A stretch of DNA of 22,402 bases from an uncultured Oscillospiraceae bacterium (GCA_934591725.1 CAKTPR010000029.1:1-22402), one strand, 5' to 3'. Positions 7,045 to 14,660 are shown, counted from the stretch's first letter. Program-made: numbers and translations. The notes: generated from the letters alone by a model not told the origin.

Positions 7045-7073
7045 TTGTATTTCATGTCGACTTGTGCTACACT
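7045..7073 (+). promoter_or_regulatory. Promoter of the hom-lysC-asd operon
   Basis: TTGTAT (7045-7050), 17 bases, TACACT (7068-7073) preceded by TGC (extended -10). The predicted start is near 7080, leaving a leader of about 47 bases, too short for a lysine riboswitch or T-box. Confidence 0.65.
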
Positions 7074-7126
7074 GTCGCTGCTAGAAAAACATGTGTCTGC
7101 GAAAAACGGACATGGAGGATAAAGAA

Positions 7127-8272
7127 ATGAAAGTTGCAGTTTTAGGATTTGGTACTGTCGGTCAGGGCGTTTATGGTATGCTCGCCCACAGCAAGGGACT
7201 TGAACCGGGGCCTGTGCTTGTCAGACCCGGAAAGGATAACGAGCCTTGGAAGGTCGCGGATATGAACGCGATAGTGTCCGACGCATCTGTCGGCGCGGTC
7301 GCGGAGGTCATGGGCGGGGTAGAGCCCGCGTTCAGCTACTGCGCGATGGCGCTCAAGGCGGGCAAGCACGTTGTTACATCGAACAAGGCGCTCGTTGCGG
7401 CCAAGGGCATAGAGCTTGCGGAGATCGCGAGAGAGCACGGCGCGGCGTTCCTGTTCAGCGCGGCCTGCGGCGGCGGCGTGCCGTTCCTGCATAACCTCTC
7501 GCTCGCGGTGCTCAGCGACAGGATAGAGAGCCTTGGCGGCATCCTCAACGGCACGACGAACTATATGCTCGACGCCATGCAGCGCCGCGGCCTTGATTAC
7601 GGCGCAGCGCTCTCGGACGCGCAGAAGCTCGGCTATGCCGAGGCTGATCCGACGGCGGATGTTTCCGGGCTTGACGCACTGAGAAAGATCATGCTCGGCT
7701 GCGCGGTAGGCTTTGATGCGCTCCCCGATGAGGGGCTTGACCGCGAGGGTATTGAGAGCTTCACCGCGGCGGACGTCGCGGATATCAAAAAGCGCGGCCT
7801 TACCTGCCGTCTCCTTGCACGCGGCGGCAGAACGGACGGCGGAGTGTACGCTTATGTCGAGCCTGTGCTGTTCACAGCGGCGGCGCCTGAGTGCTCCGTG
7901 CTCGATAACTTTAACCTCGCAAGGTACCACGGCGAGGACTCCGGCGATATAGTCATGATCGGTCAGGGCGCAGGGCGCTGGCCGACGGCGTCGGCTGTGC
8001 TGCGCGATCTGAGCTGCGTCCTGCGCGGCGAGCGCGAAATGCTCGGCGCGGGCTGCGTCCGCTGTGCGGCGGACAACGAGGGCTGTGTGCATTCGTACTA
8101 TGTGCGTCTGCCCGAAAAGCTTGCAGCGGAGCTTCCGGTCAAATCGGCGTCGGCTGAAAACGGCGTCGCGAGAGTTATCACGGAGCCGGTCAGCGTCGCA
8201 TCCATGCACGCGTTCGCCGCAAAGCAGAGAGAAAACGGCGCGGAGATATTCTTTTCCGCAGTGGAGGAATAA
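7127..8272 (+). CDS. hom: Homoserine dehydrogenase
   Basis: The enzyme reduces aspartate semialdehyde to homoserine with NAD(P)H, the branch toward threonine and methionine. The start at 7127 (MKVAVLGFGTVGQG) follows GGAGGATAAAGAA; the upstream ATG at 7091 lacks a site. Visible motifs are the Rossmann loop GFGTVG (residues 7-12), TSNKALV with K87, NGTTNYML (141-148) and the family signature EADPTADVSGLDA (172-184). At 381 residues it lacks the C-terminal ACT domain of the approximately 430-residue form, so direct feedback by threonine through that domain is not expected. The aspartate kinase gene begins two bases after its stop, so the two are translationally linked. Confidence 0.95.
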   Translation: MKVAVLGFGTVGQGVYGMLAHSKGLEPGPVLVRPGKDNEPWKVADMNAIVSDASVGAVAEVMGGVEPAFSYCAMALKAGKHVVTSNKALVAAKGIELAEIAREHGAAFLFSAACGGGVPFLHNLSLAVLSDRIESLGGILNGTTNYMLDAMQRRGLDYGAALSDAQKLGYAEADPTADVSGLDALRKIMLGCAVGFDALPDEGLDREGIESFTAADVADIKKRGLTCRLLARGGRTDGGVYAYVEPVLFTAAAPECSVLDNFNLARYHGEDSGDIVMIGQGAGRWPTASAVLRDLSCVLRGEREMLGAGCVRCAADNEGCVHSYYVRLPEKLAAELPVKSASAENGVARVITEPVSVASMHAFAAKQRENGAEIFFSAVEE

Positions 8273-8274
8273 GA

Positions 8275-9585
8275 ATGAAAGTCGCAAAATTCGGCGGCTC
8301 GTCCGTCGCGGGAGCCGAGCAATTCAAAAAGGTCAGGGCGATAGTCGAAGCCGACCCGGAGCGACGGGTAGTTGTCGTCTCGGCGGCGGGCAAGAGAAAT
8401 GCCGACGACCATAAGCTGACCGACCTGCTGTACCTGTGTCATGCGCACCTCAATTACGGCGTTTCATGCAGCGATATCTTCAGCACCATCGAGCAGCGCC
8501 TTACCGAGATACGCGATGAGCTGGGACTGAGCTATGACGTCGAGGCAGAGCTCAAGGAGCTTGAGCGCACGCTGAGCAAGGACACGCCTGTCGACCTGCT
8601 CGTGTCGCGCGGGGAGTATTTCACCTCAAGGCTCATGGCCGAGTATCTGGGCTACACCTTTGTCGACGCTGCTGACTGCGTGATTTTTTCCTTTGACGGC
8701 AGCATAGACTATGAACGCAGCTATGCCCTTATCGCCGAAGCTGCGGAGAAGTACGGCAGGATAGTCATCCCCGGCTTTTACGGGCGCGTGAGCACAGGCA
8801 AGATAAAGGTCATGACCCGCGGCGGCAGCGACATAACCGGCTCACTTGCGGCAGTTGCCGTAAATGCCGATGTGTACGAAAACTGGACGGATGTATCCGG
8901 TATACTTATGGCTGATCCCCGCATCGTCGATAACCCCGAGCCTATCAAAAAGATAACCTACGCCGAGCTTCGCGAGCTTGCCTTCATGGGTGCGACGGTG
9001 CTGCATGAGGAGTCTGTGCAGCCGGTGCGCGAAAAGGGGATACCCCTCAATATCAGGAACACCAACCGCCCGCAGGATCCCGGAACGATGATAGTCGGGA
9101 ACATCGACCGCGAGAACAGCGACGACCGTTTCATAACCGGTATCGCGGGCAGGAAGAACTTCACGATAATCACGCTCCAGAAGCATGATATGCACACCAG
9201 CCACACGCTCCGTCAGGCACTGGAGGTCTTTGAACGCTACCATGCGCCGATAGAGCACATCGCGCTGGGGCTGGATTCCTTCGCGCTCGTGACTTCGAGC
9301 GCCGGGCTTGGCGAGAGCATATATCAGCTCATGGGCGACCTTCAGAAGGCCTGCCACCCTGACGATATCAGCCAGCAGGACGATATCGCGCTTGTCGCGG
9401 CGGTCGGACGCAAGATGCCGTTCAGACCCGGCACATCCGGCAAGCTGTTCAAGGCGCTCGGCGACGCGGGCGTCAACATCCGCACCATCGCTCAGGGAAC
9501 GGATGAGCTTTCGATAATCGTTGGTATAGACAATAAGGACTATGAGACGGCCATCCGCGTGCTGTATGACGGATTTGCCGGTTAA
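8275..9585 (+). CDS. lysC: Aspartate kinase
   Basis: The enzyme phosphorylates aspartate, the first step to lysine, threonine, methionine and diaminopimelate. The 436-residue protein starts MKVAKFGGSSVAG (the kinase KFGGSS motif). It shows SRGEYFTSRLMAEYL, GFYGRVSTGKIKVMTRGGSDITG and WTDVSGILMADPR. The C-terminal part (about 300-436) contains two ACT-type regulatory repeats, including KLFKALGDAGVNIRTIAQGTDELS with ISIIVG-like strands. These normally bind the feedback amino acid. GTGGAGG overlaps the end of hom and serves this start. I use lysC as the generic symbol; which of the possible isozymes it corresponds to cannot be decided. It sits between hom and asd in one operon. Confidence 0.94.
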   Translation: MKVAKFGGSSVAGAEQFKKVRAIVEADPERRVVVVSAAGKRNADDHKLTDLLYLCHAHLNYGVSCSDIFSTIEQRLTEIRDELGLSYDVEAELKELERTLSKDTPVDLLVSRGEYFTSRLMAEYLGYTFVDAADCVIFSFDGSIDYERSYALIAEAAEKYGRIVIPGFYGRVSTGKIKVMTRGGSDITGSLAAVAVNADVYENWTDVSGILMADPRIVDNPEPIKKITYAELRELAFMGATVLHEESVQPVREKGIPLNIRNTNRPQDPGTMIVGNIDRENSDDRFITGIAGRKNFTIITLQKHDMHTSHTLRQALEVFERYHAPIEHIALGLDSFALVTSSAGLGESIYQLMGDLQKACHPDDISQQDDIALVAAVGRKMPFRPGTSGKLFKALGDAGVNIRTIAQGTDELSIIVGIDNKDYETAIRVLYDGFAG

Positions 9586-9597
9586 GGAGGAAATGAA

Positions 9598-10608
9598 ATG
9601 GAAAAGATCAATGTAGCGATACTCGGAGCAAGCGGCGCCGTCGGCAGAGAGATGCTGAAAATTCTTGAGGAATACGATATCCCGGTCGCAAAGCTCCTTC
9701 CGCTTGCAAGCGCGCGCAGCGCGGGCGGCTATGTAAAGTTCCACGGTGAGGACGTTCTTATCGAGGAAGCGACAGACGAGAGCTTCGCGGGCATGGACTA
9801 TGTCCTCGGCGCGGTGAAGAACGGTATGTCCAAGCGCTTTGCCCCGGCGATCGTCAAGAGCGGCGCAGTGTATATCGACAACAGCTCAGCTTTCAGGCTC
9901 GATGAAAACGTACCGCTGGTCGTCCCTGAGATAAACGGCGCGGACGCCTTTGAGAACAAGGGCATTATCGCAAACCCAAACTGCTCTACGATCATCACCC
10001 TTATGGCTGTGGCGGGGCTTGCTAAGCTCTCGCCGATCAAGGCCATGGTCGCAAGCACCTATCAGGCTGTCTCCGGTGCTGGGCAGGCGGGCTTCTCCGA
10101 GCTTCAGGGGCAGATGGAAGCCATTGTTGCCGGCAAGCCGACCGAGCACTCCACCTTCCCGACGCAGATCTGCCTGAATGTTATTCCCCACATCGGCGAC
10201 GAGCTTGAAAACGGCTATACCGATGAGGAGATGAAGATGCAGAACGAGGGGCGCAGGATATTCCACCGCCCGGAGCTCAAGGTCACCTGCACCTGTGTGC
10301 GCGTGCCGGTCATGCGCTCGCACTCGATATCCGTCACGGTCAAGACCGAGCGCCGCATAGAGCTGGACGAGGCCAGAGCTGCCATCGCGGCATATCCCGG
10401 CGTGCGCCTTATCGACGATTATCAGGGACGCAATTACCCGACACCGCTCGACACCAGCGATCAGGATCTCGTATGGGTCGGCAGAGTGCGCCGCGACCTC
10501 GTGGATGAGGACGCGATAACCCTTTGGTGCTGCGGCGACCAGATACGCAAGGGCGCTGCCGCGAACGCCGTGCAGATACTCAAGCTGCTCGCAAAAGGTA
10601 AAAAGTAA
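9598..10608 (+). CDS. asd: Aspartate-semialdehyde dehydrogenase
   Basis: The enzyme converts aspartyl phosphate, made by the adjacent kinase, to aspartate semialdehyde, the substrate of the adjacent homoserine dehydrogenase and of lysine synthesis. The 336-residue protein has the NADP loop GASGAVG (10-16), the active-site cysteine C129 in ANPNCSTI, TYQAVSGAGQAG (154-165) and the substrate-binding VPVMRSHSIS region. Length is normal for the family. The start follows a strong AAGGAGG; a nearby ATG at 9593 is out of frame. The gene is followed by a long hairpin that should end the operon. hom, lysC and asd together provide three consecutive steps of the aspartate pathway. Confidence 0.96.
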   Translation: MEKINVAILGASGAVGREMLKILEEYDIPVAKLLPLASARSAGGYVKFHGEDVLIEEATDESFAGMDYVLGAVKNGMSKRFAPAIVKSGAVYIDNSSAFRLDENVPLVVPEINGADAFENKGIIANPNCSTIITLMAVAGLAKLSPIKAMVASTYQAVSGAGQAGFSELQGQMEAIVAGKPTEHSTFPTQICLNVIPHIGDELENGYTDEEMKMQNEGRRIFHRPELKVTCTCVRVPVMRSHSISVTVKTERRIELDEARAAIAAYPGVRLIDDYQGRNYPTPLDTSDQDLVWVGRVRRDLVDEDAITLWCCGDQIRKGAAANAVQILKLLAKGKK

Positions 10609-10631
10609 GTTAACATAATTCGGATAACATA

Positions 10632-10671
10632 ACACAACACCCGAACGAAACAAATCGTTCGGGTGTTGTGT
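10632..10671 (+). terminator. Terminator-like hairpin after asd
   Basis: A perfect 17-bp stem, ACACAACACCCGAACGA (10632-10648) with its complement 10655-10671, around a six-base AACAAA loop. The following bases (GCGTTTGC) are only weakly T-rich, so efficiency is uncertain, but position and stability fit the end of the hom-lysC-asd operon. Confidence 0.75.
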
Positions 10672-10724
10672 GCGTTTGCATGAAAGAATATATGCAGATT
10701 GCTCAAAAAGCCCGACGGGTTTTC

Positions 10725-10753
10725 TTGACATCTACTGCACATTGCGATATCAT
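10725..10753 (+). promoter_or_regulatory. Promoter of the isomerase-epimerase-kinase operon
   Basis: A consensus TTGACA (10725-10730), exactly 17 bases, then TATCAT (10748-10753). The predicted start near 10760 gives a leader of about 43 bases. I see no clear operator repeat or CRE site in this leader, so the form of sugar control, if any, is not visible. Confidence 0.82.
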
Positions 10754-10802
10754 CATGATACATATCAAGGGCTTACACGACAACAATTGCGGAGGTGCAT
10801 AT

Positions 10803-11489
10803 ATGAAACGCAGTGAGATAAACAAGGCGCTGAAAGAGCTGGAGGCAATGTGCGCAGAGTACAAGTGCTATCTGCCGCCGTTCTGCGGCTTCACGCCGGA
10901 ACAGTGGAAGCACATCGGCCATGAGTATGACGAGGTGCGCGACTGCATGCTCGGCTGGGATATTACTGATTACGGTCTCGGTGATTTTGACAAGGTCGGC
11001 TTTTCACTCATCACAATCAGGAACGGCAGCCGCAAGATGGCGGACAAGTACCCCAAGGTGTACGCCGAGAAGCTGCTGTATCTCAGAGAGAGCCAGTATT
11101 CTCCGAACCATTTCCACTGGTATAAGACCGAGGATATAATAAACCGCGGCGGCGGCAATGTGCTGATCCGCGTGTATAATTCTCTGCCGGATGAGGAGAT
11201 CGACTATGAATCGGACGTGACTGTGCACACCGACGGGAGGACGTACACCGTCCCTGCCGGGACGCAGATACGGCTCACCCCCGGCGAGAGCATCCATATC
11301 CAGCAGTATCTGTACCATGATTTCACCGTCGAGCCCGGCACCGGCCCTGTGCTCCTCGGCGAGGTCAGCCAGTGCAATGACGATAACACCGATAACCGCT
11401 TCAATCCGCCGGTTGGACGCTTCCCTGAGATCGAAGAGGATGAGCCGCCGTACAGGCTGCTGTGCAATGAATACCCGGAGGCTGAGTAA
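10803..11489 (+). CDS. D-lyxose/D-mannose isomerase (cupin)
   Basis: The 228-residue protein resembles the D-lyxose ketol-isomerase family (Lyx_isomer, formerly DUF1498), metal-dependent cupins that interconvert D-lyxose with D-xylulose and D-mannose with D-fructose. The start follows GGAGGTG eight bases before the ATG. Family-like motifs are LPPFCGFTPEQW near the N-terminus, the metal-site text SPNHFHWYKTEDI (H103, H105, E110), VPAGTQIRLTPGESIHI, and H172 in QYLYHDF as the probable fourth ligand. Ligand assignment is by family pattern. It is the first gene of an operon with an epimerase and a sugar kinase, which supports a catabolic role. The true substrate (lyxose, mannose or another aldose) cannot be decided here. 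Confidence 0.88.
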   Translation: MKRSEINKALKELEAMCAEYKCYLPPFCGFTPEQWKHIGHEYDEVRDCMLGWDITDYGLGDFDKVGFSLITIRNGSRKMADKYPKVYAEKLLYLRESQYSPNHFHWYKTEDIINRGGGNVLIRVYNSLPDEEIDYESDVTVHTDGRTYTVPAGTQIRLTPGESIHIQQYLYHDFTVEPGTGPVLLGEVSQCNDDNTDNRFNPPVGRFPEIEEDEPPYRLLCNEYPEAE

Positions 11490-12371
11490 ATGATAGTCAC
11501 GATACATAACGACCAGCTGACGCTGACCGCCGATACTCTCGGCGCTCAGATGCAGAGCATCACCTCATATAAGGGCACGGAGTATCTTTGGAACGGCGAC
11601 GAAAGATACTGGAAGGGACGCGCCCCTGTGCTCTTTCCGTTTGTGGCAAGGCTCAAGGACAAGACCTATACCGTGAACGGCGGTACGTACCAGATGAAGA
11701 TACACGGCTTTGCCTCAGCCTGCGAGTTTGAAGTTGCCGAGCAGACGGAGAGCAGCGTTACCTTTGCCCTGCGCGATAACGAGGTCACGCGCGCTCAGTT
11801 TCCCTTTGCGTTCCTGTTTAAGGTGAGATACGCTCTCAAGGAAAACACTGTTGAGGTGACGTATACCGTGGATAACCCGGCGGATGAAATGCTGCACTTC
11901 GGCCTCGGCGGACATCCCGGCTTCAATGTTCCGCTCAAGGAGGGGACTGCCTTTGAGGATTACTATCTGCGCTTCTCGCAGCCCTGCGAGCCTGACAGAG
12001 TCGGCTTCTCATCCGAGCTTCTTGTGAGCGGAACCGATAAGCGCTATGAGCTTGAGGACGGGCAGGTCATCAGGCTTCACCATGACCTGTTCGACCATGA
12101 CGCCATAGTCCTTAAAAACATGGCGAAGAGCGTCACCATCGCCTCGGATAAGACCAAGCGCTATGTGACCGTCAGCTATCCGCAGATGCCTTATGTCGGC
12201 TTCTGGCATGCAGAGCGCAAGGCTGCGCCTTATGTCTGCGTCGAGCCGTGGGTGTCCCTGCCCGCGCGTGACGGTGTGATCGAGGATTTTGCCTGCAAGG
12301 GCGACCTGATACATCTCCCCGGACACGGCAGCTATGAGAACACGTGGTATATTACGATAGGGGAAGAATGA
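11490..12371 (+). CDS. Aldose 1-epimerase family protein (mutarotase, LacX-like)
   Basis: The 293-residue protein has the galactose-mutarotase fold signatures. These are LGAQMQSITSYKGTEYLWNGD at the N-terminus, RAPVLFPFVARLKD, the histidine in KIHGFA, the catalytic-region histidine in LHFGLGGHPGFNVPL, and the late glutamate in CVEPWVSLPARDG. It belongs to the LacX/YihR-type subgroup rather than the classical GalM. Such enzymes interconvert the alpha and beta anomers of sugars. Its start abuts the isomerase stop with no gap, and GGAGG lies within the end of that gene, so the two are coupled. Its role is probably to supply the anomer used by the isomerase or kinase beside it. Confidence 0.86.
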   Translation: MIVTIHNDQLTLTADTLGAQMQSITSYKGTEYLWNGDERYWKGRAPVLFPFVARLKDKTYTVNGGTYQMKIHGFASACEFEVAEQTESSVTFALRDNEVTRAQFPFAFLFKVRYALKENTVEVTYTVDNPADEMLHFGLGGHPGFNVPLKEGTAFEDYYLRFSQPCEPDRVGFSSELLVSGTDKRYELEDGQVIRLHHDLFDHDAIVLKNMAKSVTIASDKTKRYVTVSYPQMPYVGFWHAERKAAPYVCVEPWVSLPARDGVIEDFACKGDLIHLPGHGSYENTWYITIGEE

Positions 12372-12374
12372 GCT

Positions 12375-13328
12375 ATGTATGATGTTGCGGCGCTCGGCGA
12401 GCTGCTTATTGATTTTACCTGTCTTACGACGGATGCGGACGGCTACCCGACTATGGCGGCGCACCCCGGCGGCGCGCCGGCAAATTATCTTGCCGCGCTG
12501 ACGAAGTTCGGCGCAAAGACCGCTATGATCGGCAAGGTCGGCAATGACGCTTTCGGCAGACTGCTTATCAAGACGCTGAAAGGCGCGGGGATAGGCACGC
12601 GCGGTATGCTCGTGTCAGACGATGTGTTCACGACGCTTGCGTTTGTGACGCTGGACGACAGCGGCGACCGTGAGTTTTCCTTCGCGCGCAAGCCCGGAGC
12701 CGATACGCAGCTCCGCTTTGATGAGATCGACCTCGGTGTGATAGACGCTTCAAAGGCGCTGCACTTCGGCACCCTGTCCATGACGGATGAGCCTGCGCGG
12801 GACGCAACGTACAGAACAGTTGAGTACGCTGCCGGGCATGGAAAGCTCATCAGCTTCGACCCAAATCTCAGAAAACCCCTGTGGGACGATCTGGAGGAAG
12901 CGAAGCGTCAGATGCTGTGGGGACTCCAGCACGCGGACATAGTCAAGATCAGTGATGAGGAGACGGAGTTCCTGTTCGGTCTTGCCACGGAAGCGGCGGC
13001 AAAGCATATCATAGACAGCTTCGGCGTCAGGCTCGTCTATGTCACCTGCGGGGCGGAAGGCTGTTATTACAGTACGAAGACGGCCTCCGGGTTTGTCAAG
13101 GCGCTCAGCGGCATAGCCGTGAAGGACACGACTGGAGCGGGCGATATCTTCGGCGGCTCTGCGATGTATGGGCTGCTGAAAGCGGGCGGCGTACCGGAGA
13201 AGCTGACCGCAGGGGAGCTTGAAAAAATCGTTTCCTTCGCGTGTACATCGGCGGGACTTTCGACCACCAGAGCCGGCGGCATTTCAAGCGTACCGGAGCG
13301 CAGTGAAGTCGAAGCGGCAATGAAGTGA
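12375..13328 (+). CDS. PfkB-family sugar kinase (fructokinase-like)
   Basis: The 317-residue protein is a ribokinase/PfkB-type kinase. It has the N-terminal GELLIDF and HPGGAPANYLAAL signature (about residues 8-43), IGKVGNDAFG, FDPNLRKPLW (161-170) and the C-terminal PfkB motif DTTGAGDIFGG with the catalytic base D257. The motif pattern is closest to fructokinases. Placed after an aldose-ketose isomerase, it would phosphorylate the ketose, for example fructose to fructose-6-phosphate or xylulose to xylulose-5-phosphate; this is inference. It starts three bases after the epimerase stop. The 3' end is overlapped by 45 bases by a small minus-strand frame, and both share the hairpin at 13372-13416. 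Confidence 0.9.
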   Translation: MYDVAALGELLIDFTCLTTDADGYPTMAAHPGGAPANYLAALTKFGAKTAMIGKVGNDAFGRLLIKTLKGAGIGTRGMLVSDDVFTTLAFVTLDDSGDREFSFARKPGADTQLRFDEIDLGVIDASKALHFGTLSMTDEPARDATYRTVEYAAGHGKLISFDPNLRKPLWDDLEEAKRQMLWGLQHADIVKISDEETEFLFGLATEAAAKHIIDSFGVRLVYVTCGAEGCYYSTKTASGFVKALSGIAVKDTTGAGDIFGGSAMYGLLKAGGVPEKLTAGELEKIVSFACTSAGLSTTRAGGISSVPERSEVEAAMK

Positions 13329-13550
13329 TTGGCGGCCGCGGACGATAAAGCCTGAAGCGGAATATAAAGCACAAAGCACGGAAGAGGAATCATCATAGTT
13401 CCACTTTCGTGCTTTGCTTCTGTTATACGCTTTTGAGGGGATTGGTCTGCGCGTGACCGGGTTCAGCTCGCCCCAAGTGCCGCGGCGGGAATTGTCAAGC
13501 TCACGCTTTTTCTTTTTGGAGAGCTTTTCATAAGGAATAAAATTGTTCAT
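13284..13550 (-). CDS. Small basic protein, conserved hypothetical
   Basis: The frame encodes 88 residues starting MNNFIPYEKLSKKKKRELDNSRR, with GGAGGT five bases before the ATG and a strong promoter upstream. The N-terminal half, with SKKKKRELD and TWGELNPVTRRP, resembles short basic proteins I associate with Clostridia; their function is unknown to me. The C-terminal part from about residue 50 runs through a terminator-like hairpin and over the last 45 bases of the kinase gene. Those residues may be a recent extension or may not be made in full. There is no membrane segment. Expression is likely given promoter and RBS; the C-terminus is the uncertain part. Confidence 0.7.
   Translation of the reverse strand: MNNFIPYEKLSKKKKRELDNSRRGTWGELNPVTRRPIPSKAYNRSKARKWNYDDSSSVLCALYSASGFIVRGRQSLHCRFDFTALRYA
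13372..13416. terminator. Bidirectional terminator-like hairpin between convergent genes
   Basis: CAAAGCACGGAAG (13372-13384) pairs with CTTTCGTGCTTTG (13404-13416), with one G-U pair; inside the loop GGAA (13386-13389) and TTCC (13399-13402) can also pair. It lies 44 bases after the kinase stop. T-runs are weak on both sides. It is inside the reading frame of the small minus-strand gene. Confidence 0.65.
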
Positions 13551-13578
13551 ACCGTACCTCCGATTTCAATGTGTCAGT

Positions 13579-13606
13579 ATTATAGCAGAAAAGAGAAATA
13601 GTGCAA
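13579..13606 (-). promoter_or_regulatory. Promoter of the small basic protein gene
   Basis: On the minus strand TTGCAC (13601-13606), 16 bases, then a consensus TATAAT (13579-13584) preceded by TGC (extended -10). It is about 30 bases upstream of the start codon and points away from sigK. Confidence 0.75.
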
Positions 13607-13687
13607 GACGGAAAGCAGACTTATTAAGGTCAGGCTGTATAGAATTAGGACATTCAGTGTCGGAATAAGCTTATCAGGGGTGATGAA

Positions 13688-14380
13688 ATGCTTGAATGCG
13701 CGTTTGTGCTTCTGATGAAAACGCTTTTGCTGATGCTGCGCCTGTCACCGGCGGACTCCTTCCCGAAGCCGCTGAGCAAGGAAGAGGAGCGCGAGTACCT
13801 TGAACGCTGGCAGGCCGGGGACATAGATGCGAGGAACACGCTTGTAGAACACAACCTGCGTCTCGTCGCGCACATAATCAAGAAGTACTATCAGAACGAG
13901 GACATTGACGATCTTATCTCCATCGGCACAATCGGGCTGATAAAGGGCATCAATACCTATAAACCGGATAAGGGCGTCCGCCTTGCAACTTATGCCAGCA
14001 GGTGCATTGAAAATGAGATCCTGATGCACTTTCGCAGCCAGAAGAAGACCGCGGCGGACGTCAGCCTGTCGGAAGCACTGGACGTTGACGGCGAGGGCAA
14101 CGGCCTGTATCTTATGGACGTTGTGGCGCAGGATGACGACATGGCCGAGCGCGTCGGGAGCATGGAGCTGTGCAGGAGCCTCAGGGAATATATAGATAAG
14201 GCGCTCGACGAGCGCGAGGCGGAGATCATACGCCTGCGCTACGGCATAGGCGGAGGGGCGCCCAAGACTCAGCGCGAGACGGCGCAGCTATGCGGGATAT
14301 CCCGCTCGTATGTGTCGCGCATTGAAAAGAAAGCTCTTGAAAAGCTGCGCGATGCATTGGAAGACGAGAGCGGGAAATAG
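13688..14380 (+). CDS. sigK: Sporulation sigma factor sigma-K
   Basis: The 230-residue protein matches the sigma-E/sigma-K branch. SFPKPLSKEEEREYLERWQ marks the start of the mature region, LVEHNLRLVAHIIKKYY is region 2, RLATYASRCIENEILMHFR is the -10 recognition region, and TQRETAQLCGISRSYVSRIEKKALEKLR is the region 4 helix-turn-helix. Sigma-K directs late mother-cell genes for coat and cortex. The first 22 or so residues (MLECAFVLLMKTLLLMLRL) are hydrophobic and resemble the pro-sequence of Bacillus pro-sigma-K, so membrane-linked cleavage by a SpoIVFB-type protease is likely. AGGGGTGAT precedes the start. The gene is uninterrupted: no skin-like element. Its presence suggests the organism can form spores. 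Confidence 0.92.
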   Translation: MLECAFVLLMKTLLLMLRLSPADSFPKPLSKEEEREYLERWQAGDIDARNTLVEHNLRLVAHIIKKYYQNEDIDDLISIGTIGLIKGINTYKPDKGVRLATYASRCIENEILMHFRSQKKTAADVSLSEALDVDGEGNGLYLMDVVAQDDDMAERVGSMELCRSLREYIDKALDEREAEIIRLRYGIGGGAPKTQRETAQLCGISRSYVSRIEKKALEKLRDALEDESGK

Positions 14381-14411
14381 CACAGAGATGTGTGCGGCAG
14401 AAGATAACAAC

Positions 14412-14593
14412 TCAGGCTGACAAAAAGCCTCGCAGAGTTTTTTGCCCGCAGGCAAAAAATAAATCAAATCCATTTTTGCCGGGGGCGTGTACCTCGGCAA
14501 AAATACTTCTCGCGAAGTGAGTGTCGAGCTCGCGAGGCGCGAGCGGAGCGCAATCTTTTTTGTCAAAGAACCAAAGGTTCTTTGACAGCCTGA
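14412..14593. repeat. Hairpin-rich MITE-like intergenic element
   Basis: The stretch between sigK and lepB is bounded by imperfect inverted repeats: TCAGGCTGACAAA at 14412-14424 and the complement of TCAGGCTGTCAAA at 14581-14593 (12 of 13 match). Inside are at least four stem-loops: 14438-14459 (9 bp, TTTTTTGCC arm), 14472-14504 (10 bp, ATTTTTGCCG arm), 14528-14544 (7 bp, GCTCGCG arm) and 14561-14587 (12 bp, TGTCAAAGAACC arm, three-base loop). No protein can be read across it. This layout fits a miniature inverted-repeat element or an extended REP-like unit. Whether it is repeated in the genome cannot be seen in this window. Confidence 0.6.
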
Positions 14594-14600
14594 AAAACTG

Positions 14601-14629
14601 TTGCCCGTTTGTGCGTTCTGGTGTATAAT
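14601..14629 (+). promoter_or_regulatory. lepB: Promoter of lepB and following genes
   Basis: TTGCCC (14601-14606), 17 bases, then consensus TATAAT (14624-14629), 32 bases before the chosen lepB start. It begins just seven bases after the end of the hairpin-rich element. Confidence 0.75.
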
Positions 14630-14660
14630 ATAATGAATCTTTATGGAAATGGAGATCGTC

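Noticed and set aside
6932..7126. Lysine riboswitch or T-box upstream of hom-lysC-asd
   Set aside because: The leader after the predicted start is only about 47 bases, and no T-box consensus or lysine-box elements are visible.
7142..8287. 381-codon minus-strand frame opposite hom
   Set aside because: Long only because of codon bias in hom; no motif and no start signal.
13630..13638. TCAGGCTGT upstream of sigK as another copy of the MITE-like end
   Set aside because: Only nine bases match; TCAGGCTG also occurs inside the GH2 gene, so it is expected by chance.
13651..13660. GGACA near sigK as a SpoIIID site, and a sigma-E promoter upstream of sigK
   Set aside because: Only a five-base match and no convincing sigma-E -35/-10 pair, so not supported.
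14643..14660. Earlier lepB starts at 14643 and 14649
   Set aside because: The GGAG at 14651-14654 is properly spaced only for the ATG at 14661, and the earlier starts have no site.
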